Positions 24,083-36,179 of a stretch of DNA of 64,000 nucleotides are shown here, piece after piece. Source of the DNA: Delphinapterus leucas. Its lineage: Eukaryota > Chordata > Mammalia > Artiodactyla > Monodontidae. The notes under the pieces are model-generated. The model made no database searches, had not been told where the DNA came from, and was given only the letters and a program-made list of their open reading frames with translations. Both the position numbers and the translations under genes were made by a program. Numbering within the stretch: position 1 is the first letter of the stretch; each line of letters starts with the position of its first letter. The stretch is from the NCBI RefSeq assembly GCF_002288925.2, contig NW_022098004.1:10583980-10647979 (forward strand), written 5' to 3'.

Positions 24083-24220
24083 TTTCGGCATGGTTCACGA
24101 TGGGGAAGGCAACCCCTGCAGGAAAGCGGAAGGCAACATCATGTCTCCCACGCTGACCGGAAACAATGGGGTGTTCTCATGGTCCTCGTGCAGCCGGCAG
24201 TACCTGAAGAAATTCCTCAG
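24083..24220 (+). CDS. ADAMTS18: ADAMTS18 exon F: third zinc ligand and Met-turn
   Basis: Finishes Asn276 and encodes residues 277-321 plus two bases of codon 322; acceptor 'tgttttag', donor AG|GTAACA. FGMVHD (277-282) supplies the third zinc ligand His281 and the Asp282 typical of the adamalysin/reprolysin family. GNIMSPTL (293-300) contains the Met-turn Met296 under the active site. Cys288 and Cys313 pair within the domain in relatives. GMVHD replaces the GMIHD I recall in human, a conservative change. Confidence 0.97.
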
Positions 24221-26261
24221 GTAACACAGACCAGAGCCAGGGGCGTTCCCAGGTTTGGAGTAGTGACCGTGAACGGTGCTCAACAGACATGAAAACAAAT
24301 ACTTGGTGGATTGATGACGATGATATTGTCATGATTATTGTTGAAGAAATACAGTGAAGGTCTAATATTGTGCTAAATGCTCCTCATATATTGCCCCATT
24401 CCATCCTCACGTCGATCCTATTATCATCCTCATTCTAGAGTTGAGGAAATTGAGTCTTAGGGAGGTTAATTGTGCTTAAGGGTCTATAGCTGGTAAGTGT
24501 CAACATAAGCCTCACACTTAGGTCTGTTGTGACTCCATGGCCTGTGCTTAGAACTCTCTCTCCTCTATGATGTCCAGAGGTTGCTGGATATGTTGCCTTT
24601 TTACTGTAACTAGTTATTTTAATCTGATCAGTCACCTCAGTCATAAGAGTATTAAAAGTGCTAAAATGGTGTGTTTGTGTTACAGTGAATGGAGCCTTGT
24701 GTTGATTGGCTATTTTGTTTGAAATGGCCACGAGCTAGCTCAGTGTCCAAGAGACATCCAAAGGGCACGATGATAGCTACGTAAAATCCCTTCAATAACT
24801 CAAAACTCCTAGATTTCATTAGTAAAATGGGAGTTAGGAAGATAGCACTATTTGATTCATAGTAAATGATGAACACAAACTTGAAACTCTTGGACATTTC
24901 CTTTGATTTTCTTAAATATTATATATATTTGACCATTTTACAACACTAGAGTTGTGGTTAAACATACATGTATTGTATTATTTTATATGTTTGTAGATAT
25001 AGCTTGTTTATGTTGACTCGTAAGAACACTCAGGTTCTTATCGCATCTCCCTTTGACCAGATATTAGGGAAACTAACCACGTTTCTTTGAGAATTATTAT
25101 TCCCCTGATACTTTTTGTTTTGAACCTGTGCCAGTGCATATTATTTGCAAATGTTTACAGAATTAGCCATACACACAGGCAAGGCTGATCCAATGGAAGG
25201 GTGTCTAACCAAACGATGCCCCAAAGGACAGTAAAAAATTGACAAGCCTCTCGCTATGTGACTTTCGCACATAGAAGATTTTCTAATTCATTTTAAATTT
25301 ATGATCCAGGGCCTGAAGTTATCTCTTCTATCTCATGTGAGAATGAAATCAATAAATATTATAAATCAAGGTCAATTTAGTATAGATTGAACTTCCATCA
25401 TTTTTATGATATAGTTAAATGCTTTTTTGTGTATAATAATAATCACAGCAACAGAAGCTAACTTTGAATGCTTCCTGCACTGTGGTGAGCATGTTACATT
25501 GTCTCGCTTGATGTGTTAACAACTCTTATGGAAGTCAAATTATGTCAGTAATGAGATGTATAAGAGTTGATCTTGATTGCATGGTTGACTAGGACCCCCA
25601 TCTGTCTGACTCCAAAATGCCACATAACCACCATACTGTTTTACCTCTCAGTGACATCCTAGTTTAATTATTTAAGTAAGTGGAGATAAGGTGCTTTCTA
25701 TGAAAATCCATCCCATGAAGACTGATTTTTTTTTTGCTCAACACATCCTTTCTCCTGATTCCCTGATTTGTTTCAAAATCTTTTTCGTTTTTTGCTCATA
25801 AAGATTATTTGAGGTAAAACACATCTTTGACCACTGCCCCATTGTCTGTAAAAAAACACAGCGTGACTTTCAGCTCTTTGAAGACAAGTAACTGTCTCTA
25901 ACTAGTTTATTTTGTAACTTGAATACTCACCGCAGAGTAGGCACTCAGACAGATTTGTTGAACATTGTTGAATGAGACTATTGGGGAAAGTTTTCAAATA
26001 TACTGACTTCTCCCACCTCCTAGTAGGTCAGGCCTCACAAGCTGGATGGCTATAACTTCCAGTACCATGTACAACCCTTTGCAGTTGTGTAAATTTCATC
26101 TTCTTAGACGGGACAGGACTCCCTCTTTTAACGTTAAGCATGTACCTATTTCTTTGCCATGTTACATTTTTCTTCACGTGAATGCCTTCAGAGGTATGTT
26201 GTTTTGTGTGGCCAGATCACAGATAGACATGGTAACTAATAAGGATGTGTTATCACTGCAG
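24221..26261 (+). other. ADAMTS18: ADAMTS18 intron F/G
   Basis: 2041-bp phase-2 intron with a non-ideal donor (GTAACA). Worn MIR-like sequence lies near 24330-24500 and 25430-25640. No young transposon and no gene were seen. Confidence 0.85.
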
Positions 26262-26415
26262 TACAGCTCAGGCTGGGTGTCTGGTGGATGAGCCCAAGCA
26301 AACAGGACAGTATAAATATCCGGACCAACTACCAGGACAGATTTACGATGCTGACACACAGTGCAAGTGGCAATTCGGAGCCAAAGCCAAGCTATGCAGC
26401 CTTGGTTTTGTGAAG
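26262..26415 (+). CDS. ADAMTS18: ADAMTS18 exon G: end of protease, start of disintegrin-like domain
   Basis: Finishes Ser322 and encodes residues 323-373 (ends in phase 0); acceptor 'cactgcag', donor AAG|GTATGT. The first part, AQAGCLVDEP, closes the catalytic domain with Cys328. The rest, LPGQIYDADTQCKWQFG and AKLCSLGFVK, opens the disintegrin-like module that positions substrates. Ala324 stands where I recall Pro in human ADAMTS18. Confidence 0.96.
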
Positions 26416-26994
26416 GTATGTTTGCTTGTGATTTCAAACTTAACGTTAAAATTCTATCGTGTGTCTGTGTATCTACCAGAAGTATAAACATTTGGTTTGC
26501 TGAGGCCAAGGGTTAGAGTCTGGGTTATCTCTAAAATGTCATCTGTTTGGCGTGATAATTAAGTGGCAGTTTTACTGTCAGTGAATTATCCAGGCTTATC
26601 CCCTGTAGACCGTGCCTGGTTTAAATACCGTCTGACTGCGTCCTTGGAAGAAAATTCCTCCTCTGTAGACAGAGATTTTATCACAAGTAGTAAATCTAGA
26701 TACAGTAGCTTTTACCTACTGCTCGTAACTGTTTTTGTTATCATTGTTTCCTATTCCCTTTTAATGTAATTCATATAAGATCATCACCACCTCAGAAGAC
26801 ATACATATGCCTTTTACGGTAATAGGAACACGATCATCGGCAGCTAACTTTTTTTGTATGTGTCTTGAGTAATCTTAACACTTCTTTTGTATGTATGTTG
26901 AGTAATCTTTTGTTTTTTTGAGTATCAAGGTGTATCTTGAGTAATCTTAACAAAATTTTTGTGTCATCTTTCGTTCAAGAAAGACATACATGTT

Positions 26995-27277
26995 TTGTAA
27001 ATAAGTTGATTTGTATCATTTCTTTTAGATTCTGCGTATAAACGATATCATACGGTATTTGTCTTTCTCTGTCTGACTTCACTTAGTATGAAAGTCTCCA
27101 GGTCCATTCATGTTGCCACAAATGGCATTAATTCATTCTTTATTATGGCTGAGTAATATTCCATTGTGTATATGTACCACACCTTCTTTATCCATTCTTC
27201 TTTGCTCTACACCTGAAAGTAACACAACATTGTTAATCAACTATACTCCAATATAAAATTAAAAATTAAAAAAAAAG
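26995..27277. mobile_element. L1 fragment with inverted 5' part
   Basis: 26995-27200 matches the antisense of L1 ORF2 C-terminus ('ggctgagtaatattccattg', 'ggtccattcatgttgccac'). At about 27200 it switches to the sense L1 3' terminus ('acctgaaagtaacacaacat', 'caactatactccaatataaa') and poly-A. This head-to-head layout is the hallmark of a twin-primed, 5'-inverted L1 insertion. Possible imperfect flanks are AAGACATAC before and AAGACTTAC after. Confidence 0.8.
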
Positions 27278-27559
27278 GAAGACTTACCTTTCTGTGAAAA
27301 AGATATATGGGAAGGCGCAAAAGTCCAGGATGTAGAAATGGGAGAAGCATGGTTCCAACTGGTTGACAACTACATCACTGACCATCTCAACATCCCTAAA
27401 AAGTAGAATCATTTTTAAGTTGATTAATTCCTAGTAACCAGAGAGAAACGTGGAAATTCTAGGTATCTGGATACATGGAAATTTTGGAGATTTATAGCTC
27501 CTCTTCCCCTCTCTATTCCTATTCCTTCTCCTCCTCCTTTCTTCTCCCTCTTCCTTTTT

Positions 27560-27666
27560 GTCCACCACCATCACCACTACCATTACCACCACCATCAGCA
27601 ACACCACCACCATCGCTATCACCATCACTACTGTCCTCCGTCACCACCATCCACCATCACCCCCCA
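27560..27666 (+). repeat. CAC/CAT trinucleotide-rich low-complexity tract
   Basis: Irregular mix of CAC, CAT and ACC triplets, about 105 bp, preceded by a CT-rich stretch from 27500. Open frames over it are compositional artefacts. Confidence 0.9.
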
Positions 27667-27775
27667 GCAACTGCCAAGTGAGCCTCTGCTCCACATAAGG
27701 CATTCCACTTAGAGACTTATTTTACTTTTCCTCAATCTTCACAAAAACTTTTGAAGTGAGAATTATCACCCACTT

Positions 27776-27982
27776 ATTTTTTATTTTTTTGCGGTACGCA
27801 GGCCTCTCACTGCTGTGGCCTCTCCCGTTGCGGACCACAGGCTCCGGACGCTCAGGCTCAGTGGCCGTGGCTCACGGGCCCAGCCGCTCCGTGGCATGTG
27901 GGACCTTCCCGGACCAGGGCACGAACCCACGTCCCCTGCATCGGCAGGCGGACTCTCAACCACTGCGCCACCAGGGAAGCCC
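27776..27982 (-). mobile_element. CHR-type SINE with perfect target-site duplication
   Basis: Complete young-type copy in reverse orientation. Direct repeats TATCACCCACTT flank it at 27764-27775 and 27983-27994. Confidence 0.95.
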
Positions 27983-28259
27983 TATCACCCACTTTTTAAG
28001 TGGAGCTCAGAGAATGTATTCCATTTGCCCAGAGCCACAAGAAAAAAAGCTTCCTTGGTGGAAGCTAAACAAACTGCATCACCCACATTGATGTTAAGCT
28101 TCCTCTTCTTCATTAGTTAACACCAGTGTTTCCTAAACTTCAGCATTAATATTCAGTCCTTAACAATTACCTTTATTAGTTGTGCCATATCTCTGTATTA
28201 TTTTTCACTTGTTGCTTTTCTATGAATCAACTCACTTTAAAAAAAAAAAAAAAGTCCAG

Positions 28260-28328
28260 GGCTTCCCTGGTGGCGCAGTGGTTGAGAGTCCGCCTGCCGA
28301 TGCAGGGGACACGGGTTCGTGCCCCGGT
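28260..28328 (+). mobile_element. CHR SINE head fragment lacking its 3' part
   Basis: Only the first ~69 bp of a young CHR SINE (head through 'gggttcgtgccccggt') are present, with no body or tail. A 15-A run stands immediately before the head. CACTTTAAA occurs on both sides (28233-28241 and 28345-28353), which could be a short target duplication. Confidence 0.88.
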
Positions 28329-29939
28329 GCATATTTTTCTAGTGCACTTTAAATGCGTAACCATTAAAAAAATTTATGCATACACCATCCACATTTTTTG
28401 GTGTATCCTCCATGGTATGTGGATCTTAATTTGGCAAACGCTAGTGAGCTGGAGAAGGCTGAACACGGGACAGATTTGCGGGGACAGCTGGGGAATTTTG
28501 TTTTGGACATGTTAAGCTTGAGACGCTTGATAGAGTTTGATATGCAAGGACCATTAACGTTTTGAGTATGTCACGCTTCCCCTGAAGGGGCATCCAATCT
28601 TTAGAATACAACAGGAGAAGGTGGCCAACCAGGGACAGGACAGAACAACATACAGCATTGAGACTCTTTCCTTAAAGAGCCACATCCAGGCAACCTGAGA
28701 CCTTTGGAGTCTCCGTGGTTATTTTCCTTTCCCTTAAATTATGACTTAAGTCTAGGGAATTATATAGATAAGGAAAAGTTAGATGAATAGGCTGGGGGAA
28801 AAAAGAGGGAAGAATAAGCAAAAAGTGCAAACTCTCATTTCTGTTTACTTTGAAAGGAAGCCTTCTCAGAGGGCTCTCGGGTCGTCAGAGCATGTCGTTG
28901 GCTATAATTACATTTGACTTCTGTACTTCACCACAAAAGAAATAACATGTTCATACAGCCTGTCGTATTTCACTCTGGAATCCCTGTGTTTTTGTGTTTT
29001 GCTTTATTTTCCTGGTCTTCTCCAGCTACCCCCTTTCCTTAGCCCTGTGGCTTGGCGTTGGCTGTGGGATGAGGGGGTCTCCTTTGCTTTGGTCCACCCT
29101 GGGGTCATTTTGGTGGCTGCCACCTAGGCTCCGGGTGTGGGTTATGGCTTTCCCCTGGCTGTAAGAGGGAAAACAATTTAATTCTGACAGCCTTTCGAAC
29201 TGCGGCTTTGTTTCAATGGTTACCTCCCTTTCCTCTATTTTGATGTAGATTATCCTTTTCCCAGCTTAACTTGTCCCATCTATGACCCAATATGGGAGCA
29301 CACGGAGATGATGAACCTCATTCATTTTGTTGGAAGGCTGCCTTAGGCTTTCTACTAATGTCAGTAGCAGGTCCATTTCCATGTGAAATGTTTCCATATT
29401 GTGTCTTCTGAGCTGTATTGAGCTTTGGAAATAGTATGTGTGGTGCCTATCTGGGGCTGCTGCTCCTGGTGGTGTTTCCAAGCAGTGTCCTGGAGGTCCT
29501 TCCCTTCTCTTTTTGGGAGAAGAATTTTACGGTCCGTAAGACCAGGCTCACTGCCTGTATCTCTCGTTTCCTTGTGTTTTCTTTTCTCAGTCCTGTGGAA
29601 CACTTTTTTTGTGAAATATTTCTAAGTATGTTCTTGCCATATTTTCTAACCATGAAGTGTCTATTAACTGGAATGCTTGGAGAATCAGGTGCCTGCCTGG
29701 TTCATTGAATTTTCAGGAGTACAAGAAGTGACCACAAAAATCATTTTGTATCCTCCCTCATTGTTACTATTTTCCCAAAAATAGATGTGTTCACTTTCTA
29801 CCTTAGTCAATAGAATGTGGTGAACAAAATGGAATGAGTTTGGCGATTCATGATTTTGACATTCCATTAATGATGTCATTCTGAAAAGCAACTCCACCTT
29901 TTGAGCTGGAAGGAATCTGGTTCAGTCCCCTTCCTTTAT

Positions 29940-30292
29940 TTTTTTCTTTTTTTAAATTATTTTTTAATTTTTGGCTGCATTGGGTCTTCATTGCTGTGCG
30001 CGGGCTTTCTCTAGTTGCAGCGAGTGGGGACTACTCTTCGTTGAGGTGCGCGGGCTTCTCATTGCGGTGGCTTCTCTTGTTGCGGAGCATGGGCCCTAGG
30101 CGCATGGGCTCAGTAGTTGTGTCATGGGGGCTCAGTAGTTGTGACTCACGGGCTCTAGAGCTCAGGCTCAGTAGTTGTGGCGTACGGGCTTAGTTGCTCC
30201 GCGGCATGCGGCATCTTCCTAGACCAGGGTTTGAACCCATGTCCCCTGCACTGGCAGGCAGATTCTCAACCACTGTGCCACCAAGGAAGTCC
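29940..30292 (-). mobile_element. Long CHR-type SINE
   Basis: Reverse-oriented long variant: T-rich tail, 'ggctgcattgggtcttcatt', several 'gggctcagtagttgt' segments, 'gttgctccgcggcatgcgg' and the head 'ccaccaaggaagtcc'. CCCCTTCCTTTAT before and CCCCGCTCCTTTAT after look like an imperfect target duplication. Confidence 0.92.
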
Positions 30293-30554
30293 TCCCCGCT
30301 CCTTTATAGATAGGCAGCCAAGGCCTGGAGAAGTTGAGAGCTTTCTAGCATCCATTGATGGCACATCCAGGTCCAGAGCAATGGTCAAGGATCCGGACTC
30401 TGAAATCAGGCCAGTTTGAGTCCTGCCTTTGCCACTTACCAGCTGGGGGACTTTACAGCTTGAAACTGTCAATATCTTGCTCAGTTTCCTCATCTCAATG
30501 AGTTTATAAGAGGAATTGCTGTTCACCACTAAATGGTGTTAACGACAGTATTTA

Positions 30555-31060
30555 TTTCCTATGCCTGCTGTAATAAATTTCCACAAACGCAGTGACTTAA
30601 AACAACTCAAATTTATTTTCCTGCAGTTCTGGAGGTAGACATCTGAAATGCATCACACTGGGCTAAAATCAAGTGTTGGCCAGGTCGTGTTCCTTCTGGA
30701 AGGTCTAGAAGAGAGGCCATTCTCTTGCCTTCTCCAGCTTCCCAAAGTGGCTGGCATTCTTGGGTCACGGCCTCTTCCCCCATCTTCAGAATCAGCAACA
30801 CCTCCCTGAGTCCTCCCCCCGCTGCCATCTCTCCGGTTCTCTTCTGTCTTCCTCTTCCCTGTTTAAGGACCCTTGTGATTACCTTGGGCCCATCTGGAAA
30901 ATCTAAGCGCTTCCCCATCTCAAGGTCAACAGATTAGCAACATTAATTTTATCTGCAACTTTAATTCTCCTTTGCTATGTAACCTAATATAGTCACAGGT
31001 TCCAAGGATTAGGACATGGTTGTTTTGGGGGCCATCATTCTGCCTACTACAATCCAGCAT
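30555..31060. repeat. Old mammalian interspersed repeat, family not assigned
   Basis: Contains 'gcctgctgtaataaatttcc', 'cttaaaacaactcaaattta', 'gcagttctggaggtagacat', 'ggacccttgtgattaccttg' and 'ccatcattctgcctactaca', blocks I recognise from a very common ancient mammalian repeat. I cannot state the family with confidence. Confidence 0.65.
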
Positions 31061-31663
31061 GAGAGTTATATTATTTCCTAGGCCTAGTGAAAGAATTAAA
31101 TTGTCCAAATGCTTGAAAATTATTATAAAGGTGAAGAAGGAACGATGATGATCATTTACACCATTTATCCTTGAGAACAACCCTGTTGAGGCACGTGCTA
31201 ATTTTATCACTTATTCACAGGTGAGGAAACTGCTGTTTAAAGGGCTTCTATAACACGTCCATAGGTCCTGCAACCTGGAAATGCAGGACAAGGATTTGAA
31301 TCAGACATGCATTATTCCAGTCTTGGTCTGTTCTACTTAAATGTTGGTGGTGATAATGATGGTGGTGATGATGGTTAGAAACCAGATCTCTTAGTTAAAA
31401 GGCAAATAGTCTCCAAATTAACTATTGTTACCTCCCGGTCATTACTAAACACACGTGAATATATGGGTAGTGTAGAAGTTTCCTGCTTACGTATCTGCTA
31501 GGACATATTACTGGTTACCTTGCTACTACTAACTTCACTTGACTCTACTTTCTGGATAATGTCCCATTTCGGCCACCAGAAAATAGAATGTTTTATACAA
31601 CAGCTTTGGATATTTTTGTTTTTATTGTATCATCACCCTTGCCATCTCTTTCTTTCCTTTCAG

Positions 31664-31759
31664 GACATTTGCAAATCACTTTGGTGCCACCGAGTGGGCC
31701 ACAGGTGTGAGACCAAGTTCATGCCTGCCGCGGAAGGGACCGTTTGTGGCTTGAGTATG
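31664..31759 (+). CDS. ADAMTS18: ADAMTS18 exon H: disintegrin-like domain
   Basis: Encodes residues 374-405 (32 codons, phase 0 both sides); acceptor 'cctttcag', donor ATG|GTAAAC. It reads DICKSLWCHRVGHRCETKF then MPAAEGTVCGLSM, with five cysteines (376, 381, 388, 401 plus partners in adjacent exons) in the pattern conserved across ADAMTS proteins. As in other ADAMTS proteins this module has no RGD loop and works as a substrate-binding surface. Confidence 0.97.
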
Positions 31760-32423
31760 GTAAACTGCCTACTTGTTAGTTTTTAGTTCTAGAGACTTAA
31801 TAAAGTATAGAACCCAAACTATTTGTACTGTTACCTCAGACCGGAACACTTTGGCTTCATCTGTTTTCGGACTTTGCTTTCAATTAACCAGCATTCTTTA
31901 GCAGCTATTCTAAAACTCACTGCGAATATAACCGAGTTGGCTCCATCTTTTAAGAAGGTTTCTTTCCTTTTGCCTTTGTTTTCCATTTTTAGATGGAGGC
32001 TTGGGTTCAAATGTTTCTAGTTCAGCGAGCTGGAGGGCTTCATTGCTTACTGTTTGTTTTTTAAACTTGATTCAGTGTAGACAAGCCTTGGGAAGCAAAT
32101 ATTTCCTTTAGTAGCAAAGGAAGGACTGTGCCTCCATACAAAGCCTCTGTGATGCACCTCACAGGACCAATCATTGAGCTTCTGACATGCCCGATAGCAG
32201 CATCCTGTCCCTTCTAGCAACATCTCTTGAGGGGCAAGCTGCATCTCCATCTAGGTTGTACAGAAAGGCTTTTCGCTTTCAATATCTTCAACCCTAAGAA
32301 CCATTTCTGTTACAGAAGATTATGGGAGATTTCTGCGTTTTGAAGGAAGGACTCTCATATATGAGTTTCTGTTTTTCTCCCCCTTTCCCAGTAGAGTCTG
32401 GAGGGGAAGATACACTTGAGGAT

Positions 32424-32634
32424 GGGGCTTCCCTGGTGGCCCAGTGGTTGAGAGTCCGCCTGCCGATGCAGGGGACACGGGTTCGTGCCCCGGTCCGGGA
32501 AGATCCCACGTGCCGCGGGGCGGCTGGGCCCATGAGCCATGGCCGCTGAGCCTGCGCGTCCGGACCCTGTGCTCCGCAATGGGAGAGGCCGCAACAGTGA
32601 GAGGCCCGAGTACCGCAAAAAAAAAAAAAAAAAA
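32424..32634 (+). mobile_element. CHR-type SINE with perfect target-site duplication
   Basis: Complete young-type copy ending in an 18-A run. Perfect 13-bp repeats GATACACTTGAGG flank it at 32409-32421 and 32635-32647. The pure tail and intact flanks suggest a recent insertion. Confidence 0.96.
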
Positions 32635-33072
32635 GATACACTTGAGGTCCCAGTAAAATGATCCAGATTTGGGGCATAACTTTGAAAGACCATGACAGAG
32701 AAGCTGTGAACAATGAGAGAGCTGGAGATTTTGCAGGTTTTTTGGTCTCTGCCATTGGCTCTCTTGAGACAGCCAAGCCTGTAGAAAAGAATTGGCCACT
32801 TAAATTTAATTCAATTCCATCATAATTTCTTGACCACTAGATATCAGTGAAATATCTACAGAGATAAATAAAACTCCATTTTATCTCTTCAAACATTTAC
32901 AGTCCAGTGGGGGAACCTGCACAGAAGCCAATAACTTTGGTTCTTTTTAAACACATCTTCTTGAAGCGCGTAGCTGCTATCGAAGCCCAAGTGAATCAGA
33001 AATGAATCCTGCTTGGAAATAGGGGTGCACTTAGAATAAACTACGATGAATGGGTGCCCCGAGATGGCTGTT

Positions 33073-33140
33073 GGAATTTGAATTTGAAGTTCTTCAGTCG
33101 GGTGAAGGAATTTGAATTTGAAGTTCCTCAGTTGGGTGAA
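33073..33140 (+). repeat. 34-bp tandem duplication
   Basis: Units at 33073-33106 and 33107-33140 begin GGAATTTGAATTTGAAGTTC and end GGGTGAA, differing at two positions (C/T changes). Each unit itself contains a GAATTT doublet. Confidence 0.93.
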
Positions 33141-36030
33141 AGAGAGACTTTTTCGAAGAGACCAGCAATAGAGGCAAAGACACAGACACACGAAATAAAT
33201 GAATATTCAGAAGATGCTTTCTGATATTCGTGAAGGCATTTCTTCGATACCTCTAAAAAGATTTTATTTTTTAACTGTTTTTATTTTAAAGAAAATAAAC
33301 ATTTAAAAAATTGAAGCATCATATGCAATTTTTAATCAGATGGCCTGGTCTTAGGAAATCTCAGTAAGGATTCTCAGCGAAAATGTGCAGAAGGGTGTTT
33401 TAGCCGTGGTGATACAAAACAATGAATTAATTGAATATGGAAATACCGCTCACATCATTTTTATTTTTGGAGTGTCAGAGTTTCGAACTTGCAACTTGAG
33501 GATTAGTGGGCATTCTTTCATTAAGAAAGCAACAGCATTAAACATGAGAGGGATGTACGAGAAAAGATTTATATAGTAAATGAGGAAAATAAGTGATAAA
33601 TGGCATAGATCAAAGGTCTGTTATGTAAATACACCCAGGATCTAGTTCGACAGGGGCTAGACTGCTTCTGGATTAGACTTAAGTACATATAGCATGAGAT
33701 TAATCAAGCCAGAAATTAGAAAATAGATGTCCTTAGACCACTGCCCCCATCTCACTATTTTGAAACACCAGACTATGGTTATACAATAAACTGCAGAAAA
33801 GCCCTTACCGGTAAGGTCACCCTCAGTTGAGAGTATTCTGGTAACTTCCACCCAGCTTCACTCCAGTATAATTACACTGCACTCATAGATATGGTTCTTG
33901 GAGTCTTCTTCCGCTAGGGGATGTAATTGGCTATTCATTAGACTGTAAACTCCATGAGGCCAGGGCCATGTCCTGTAGAGTAGCAGTCACCCCATGTTTT
34001 GTTTCTTTCATTGTAACTGAAACCCACCTGAATCCTCCCTGCCCCCTTCTCGCTGGTCCTTCAGTGGTATTTGTGCCACGAATACTGGGTAAACGTGAGG
34101 ATATGAAAGTCTCATACTTCTATCTAGGTTATGTGTACGAGGAAAGAAAGGTTTGTGCTTGCTGTCTATTATAAAAGGTATTTGCCCAAGTCGTGGCCAT
34201 TTAATTTGAAATTAGAAGCAGTGATAGAAGCATATATGCATAGATCCATATAACTACATGTGTCTATATCTTATGTATTACGTTTTATATGTAATAAACA
34301 TGCAGATCGTGCATGTATGTGTGTATATTCCTATGTATTCCTGATTTCTCTACTGATTAAAAACGCCAGAGGAGACCAATCTCTGAGCAGCTTAACTTGA
34401 TACCAGGATGAATATTGAAATAAAAGAAAGGCAAGTTAATTGAAGGATTGGAACAGATCTCAAAACCATATTTCTAAAAAATAAAAAAAATTTCGAGTTA
34501 AGATGCATTGGTCAGTCATTTGCCTCCGAGGTGAGTAGTAAATATGTCCTTAGGTTACTGAGTTTAAACCCGGTCTCAGCTGGTTGTGTAGCTAGCTGGG
34601 TAGTTTGACTTTGAGCAAGTTAGTATTTCTTTGCTAAATTTCTTTCACTCAGAAAATAGTTATTAACTGCGACGTGCTTTGTGAAGGTTACGTTAGACAC
34701 TGCATATGAAGTTTTCCCCCATCTCCCCCCCCAGCACCATTGTGCACACAGAGAAGCAACTTAATAAACTGTAGCTGCTGTTGTTGTTATTTTTGGCTCT
34801 TGTTATTATTTTGTCCCAGCCACTGAGCTCAGTGCCTGAGAGACGCAGCCATTCTTGGTGGGGAAGATTCAGGTTCGTGCTTATGGTTGACAAAATCCTC
34901 AAATGACCCATTGCTTCCCCCGTCAAAGTTCTCAACAACGTTATATGATTGCATGCAAACCCTGAAGTAGCAATTAATCCAGGGAAAAGAAAAATGGAAA
35001 ACAGAGGAATTCATCAGCACATGGCAAGAAACTGAAGGAAGGAAGCCATCTCTTGACCTAGTCAAAGCGCGCTAGCAACCAAGCCTCACAACAAACCACC
35101 ACGAAGCCAAGTGTATCACGGGGGAAAAGTGGAGATTTGAACGCGTAACCAACTCCCCGTAATTCTGTAACCGATCCCCACTCCTCGGCAGAACCTGGCA
35201 CGATCCAAACCCCAACCCTTTGGATCTAATTGCAGAGACTTTTAGGCAAGTGTGCAATTATGCTCTAAATCATGCAGAACTTGCTCGTAATAAAAGCGCC
35301 GCAGGGGGAAAAAAGAAAGCACTCCCAGCGGTGAGTGCAGCCCCAGAGGACAGAGGTGACCCACAGAACTGGACTGGATGACAAAGAAGAACTCAAATGG
35401 AAAGGTCAGCACAGAAAACAGCTCTCGGACTGAGCAGATCACCAGCACATGAGAGACCCAGAGCTGATTCAGAAAAGACACTCAGTTCAAAGTCATCAGA
35501 GGGTCTGACACGGGGACCTTTCCTACAGACAGAAGGGCAAAGGTGTTATCTAAAAACACAATTTGTGTAGCCTGAAAGCTACTCGGTTTCAACAGAAATG
35601 CTCTATAGGGATGATTTGAAATAAAAATGTATGCATCCTTATATCTGTCTTTTGGATGTGATAATCATGATAAATTCTGTGTTCATATCTGAAAAGCTGA
35701 TTCTCCCGGAAGAAAAATGAGCCCAAGGGTTCTCTGAGCCCCATTGTTTCCAAATGTCAGGGGAGGCTCGCCTTCGTGTCTGCGCTGCCTCCGTAGGCGG
35801 TAGGGTAGATCCTTATCTGAACACGTCACCTGGACAGCTCACAAAGCCTGTCCTCTCATACTCAGCCTTCTGGTGACAAATGCCCCTTCTCCCTAGATGT
35901 CAGCCTTTCAGAATGAACGTGGGGAAGGCAGGGTACCAGCGTGTAAGCACAGCCAGCGAAAGGGATGCTATCAAGGCATCTCCGCGTGCTTTCCCAGGTG
36001 GCCTCTGAAAGTCACACATTCTTTTCACAG

Positions 36031-36179
36031 TGGTGTCGGCAAGGCCAGTGTGTCAAGTTTGGGGAGCACGGGCCTCGGCCCATCCACGGCCAGTGGTCCG
36101 CCTGGTCGAAGTGGTCAGAGTGTTCCCGAACGTGTGGTGGAGGCGTGAAGTATCAGGAGAGACACTGCAATAACCCCAA
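36031..36179 (+). CDS. ADAMTS18: ADAMTS18 exon I: thrombospondin type-1 repeat 1
   Basis: Encodes residues 406-454 plus two bases of codon 455; acceptor 'tttcacag', donor [19 protein letters not shown] closes the disintegrin module. [20 protein letters not shown] (425-444) is the start of the central TSR, with overlapping WxxW C-mannosylation sites (Trp427, Trp430, Trp433) and the CSRTCG O-fucosylation site at Thr439. These modifications are known to be needed for secretion of ADAMTS family members. Confidence 0.97.

Larger units (their letters stand above)
26416..31663 (+). other. ADAMTS18: ADAMTS18 intron G/H
   Basis: 5248-bp phase-0 intron. It contains recurring GAGTAATCTTAACA-type local repeats near 26860-26955, a rearranged L1 at 26995-27277, a CAC/CAT-rich tract at 27560, CHR SINEs at 27776 and 29940, a SINE head fragment at 28260, MIR-like sequence at about 30380-30530 and a large old interspersed repeat at 30555-31060. 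28360-29930 has no recognised feature. Confidence 0.85.
31760..36030 (+). other. ADAMTS18: ADAMTS18 intron H/I
   Basis: 4271-bp phase-0 intron. It holds a CHR SINE at 32424 and a 34-bp tandem duplication at 33073; MIR-like sequence lies near 34560-34690. 34830-35520 is a stretch without visible repeats that is relatively rich in CpG. No exon-like sequence was recognised. Confidence 0.85.
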
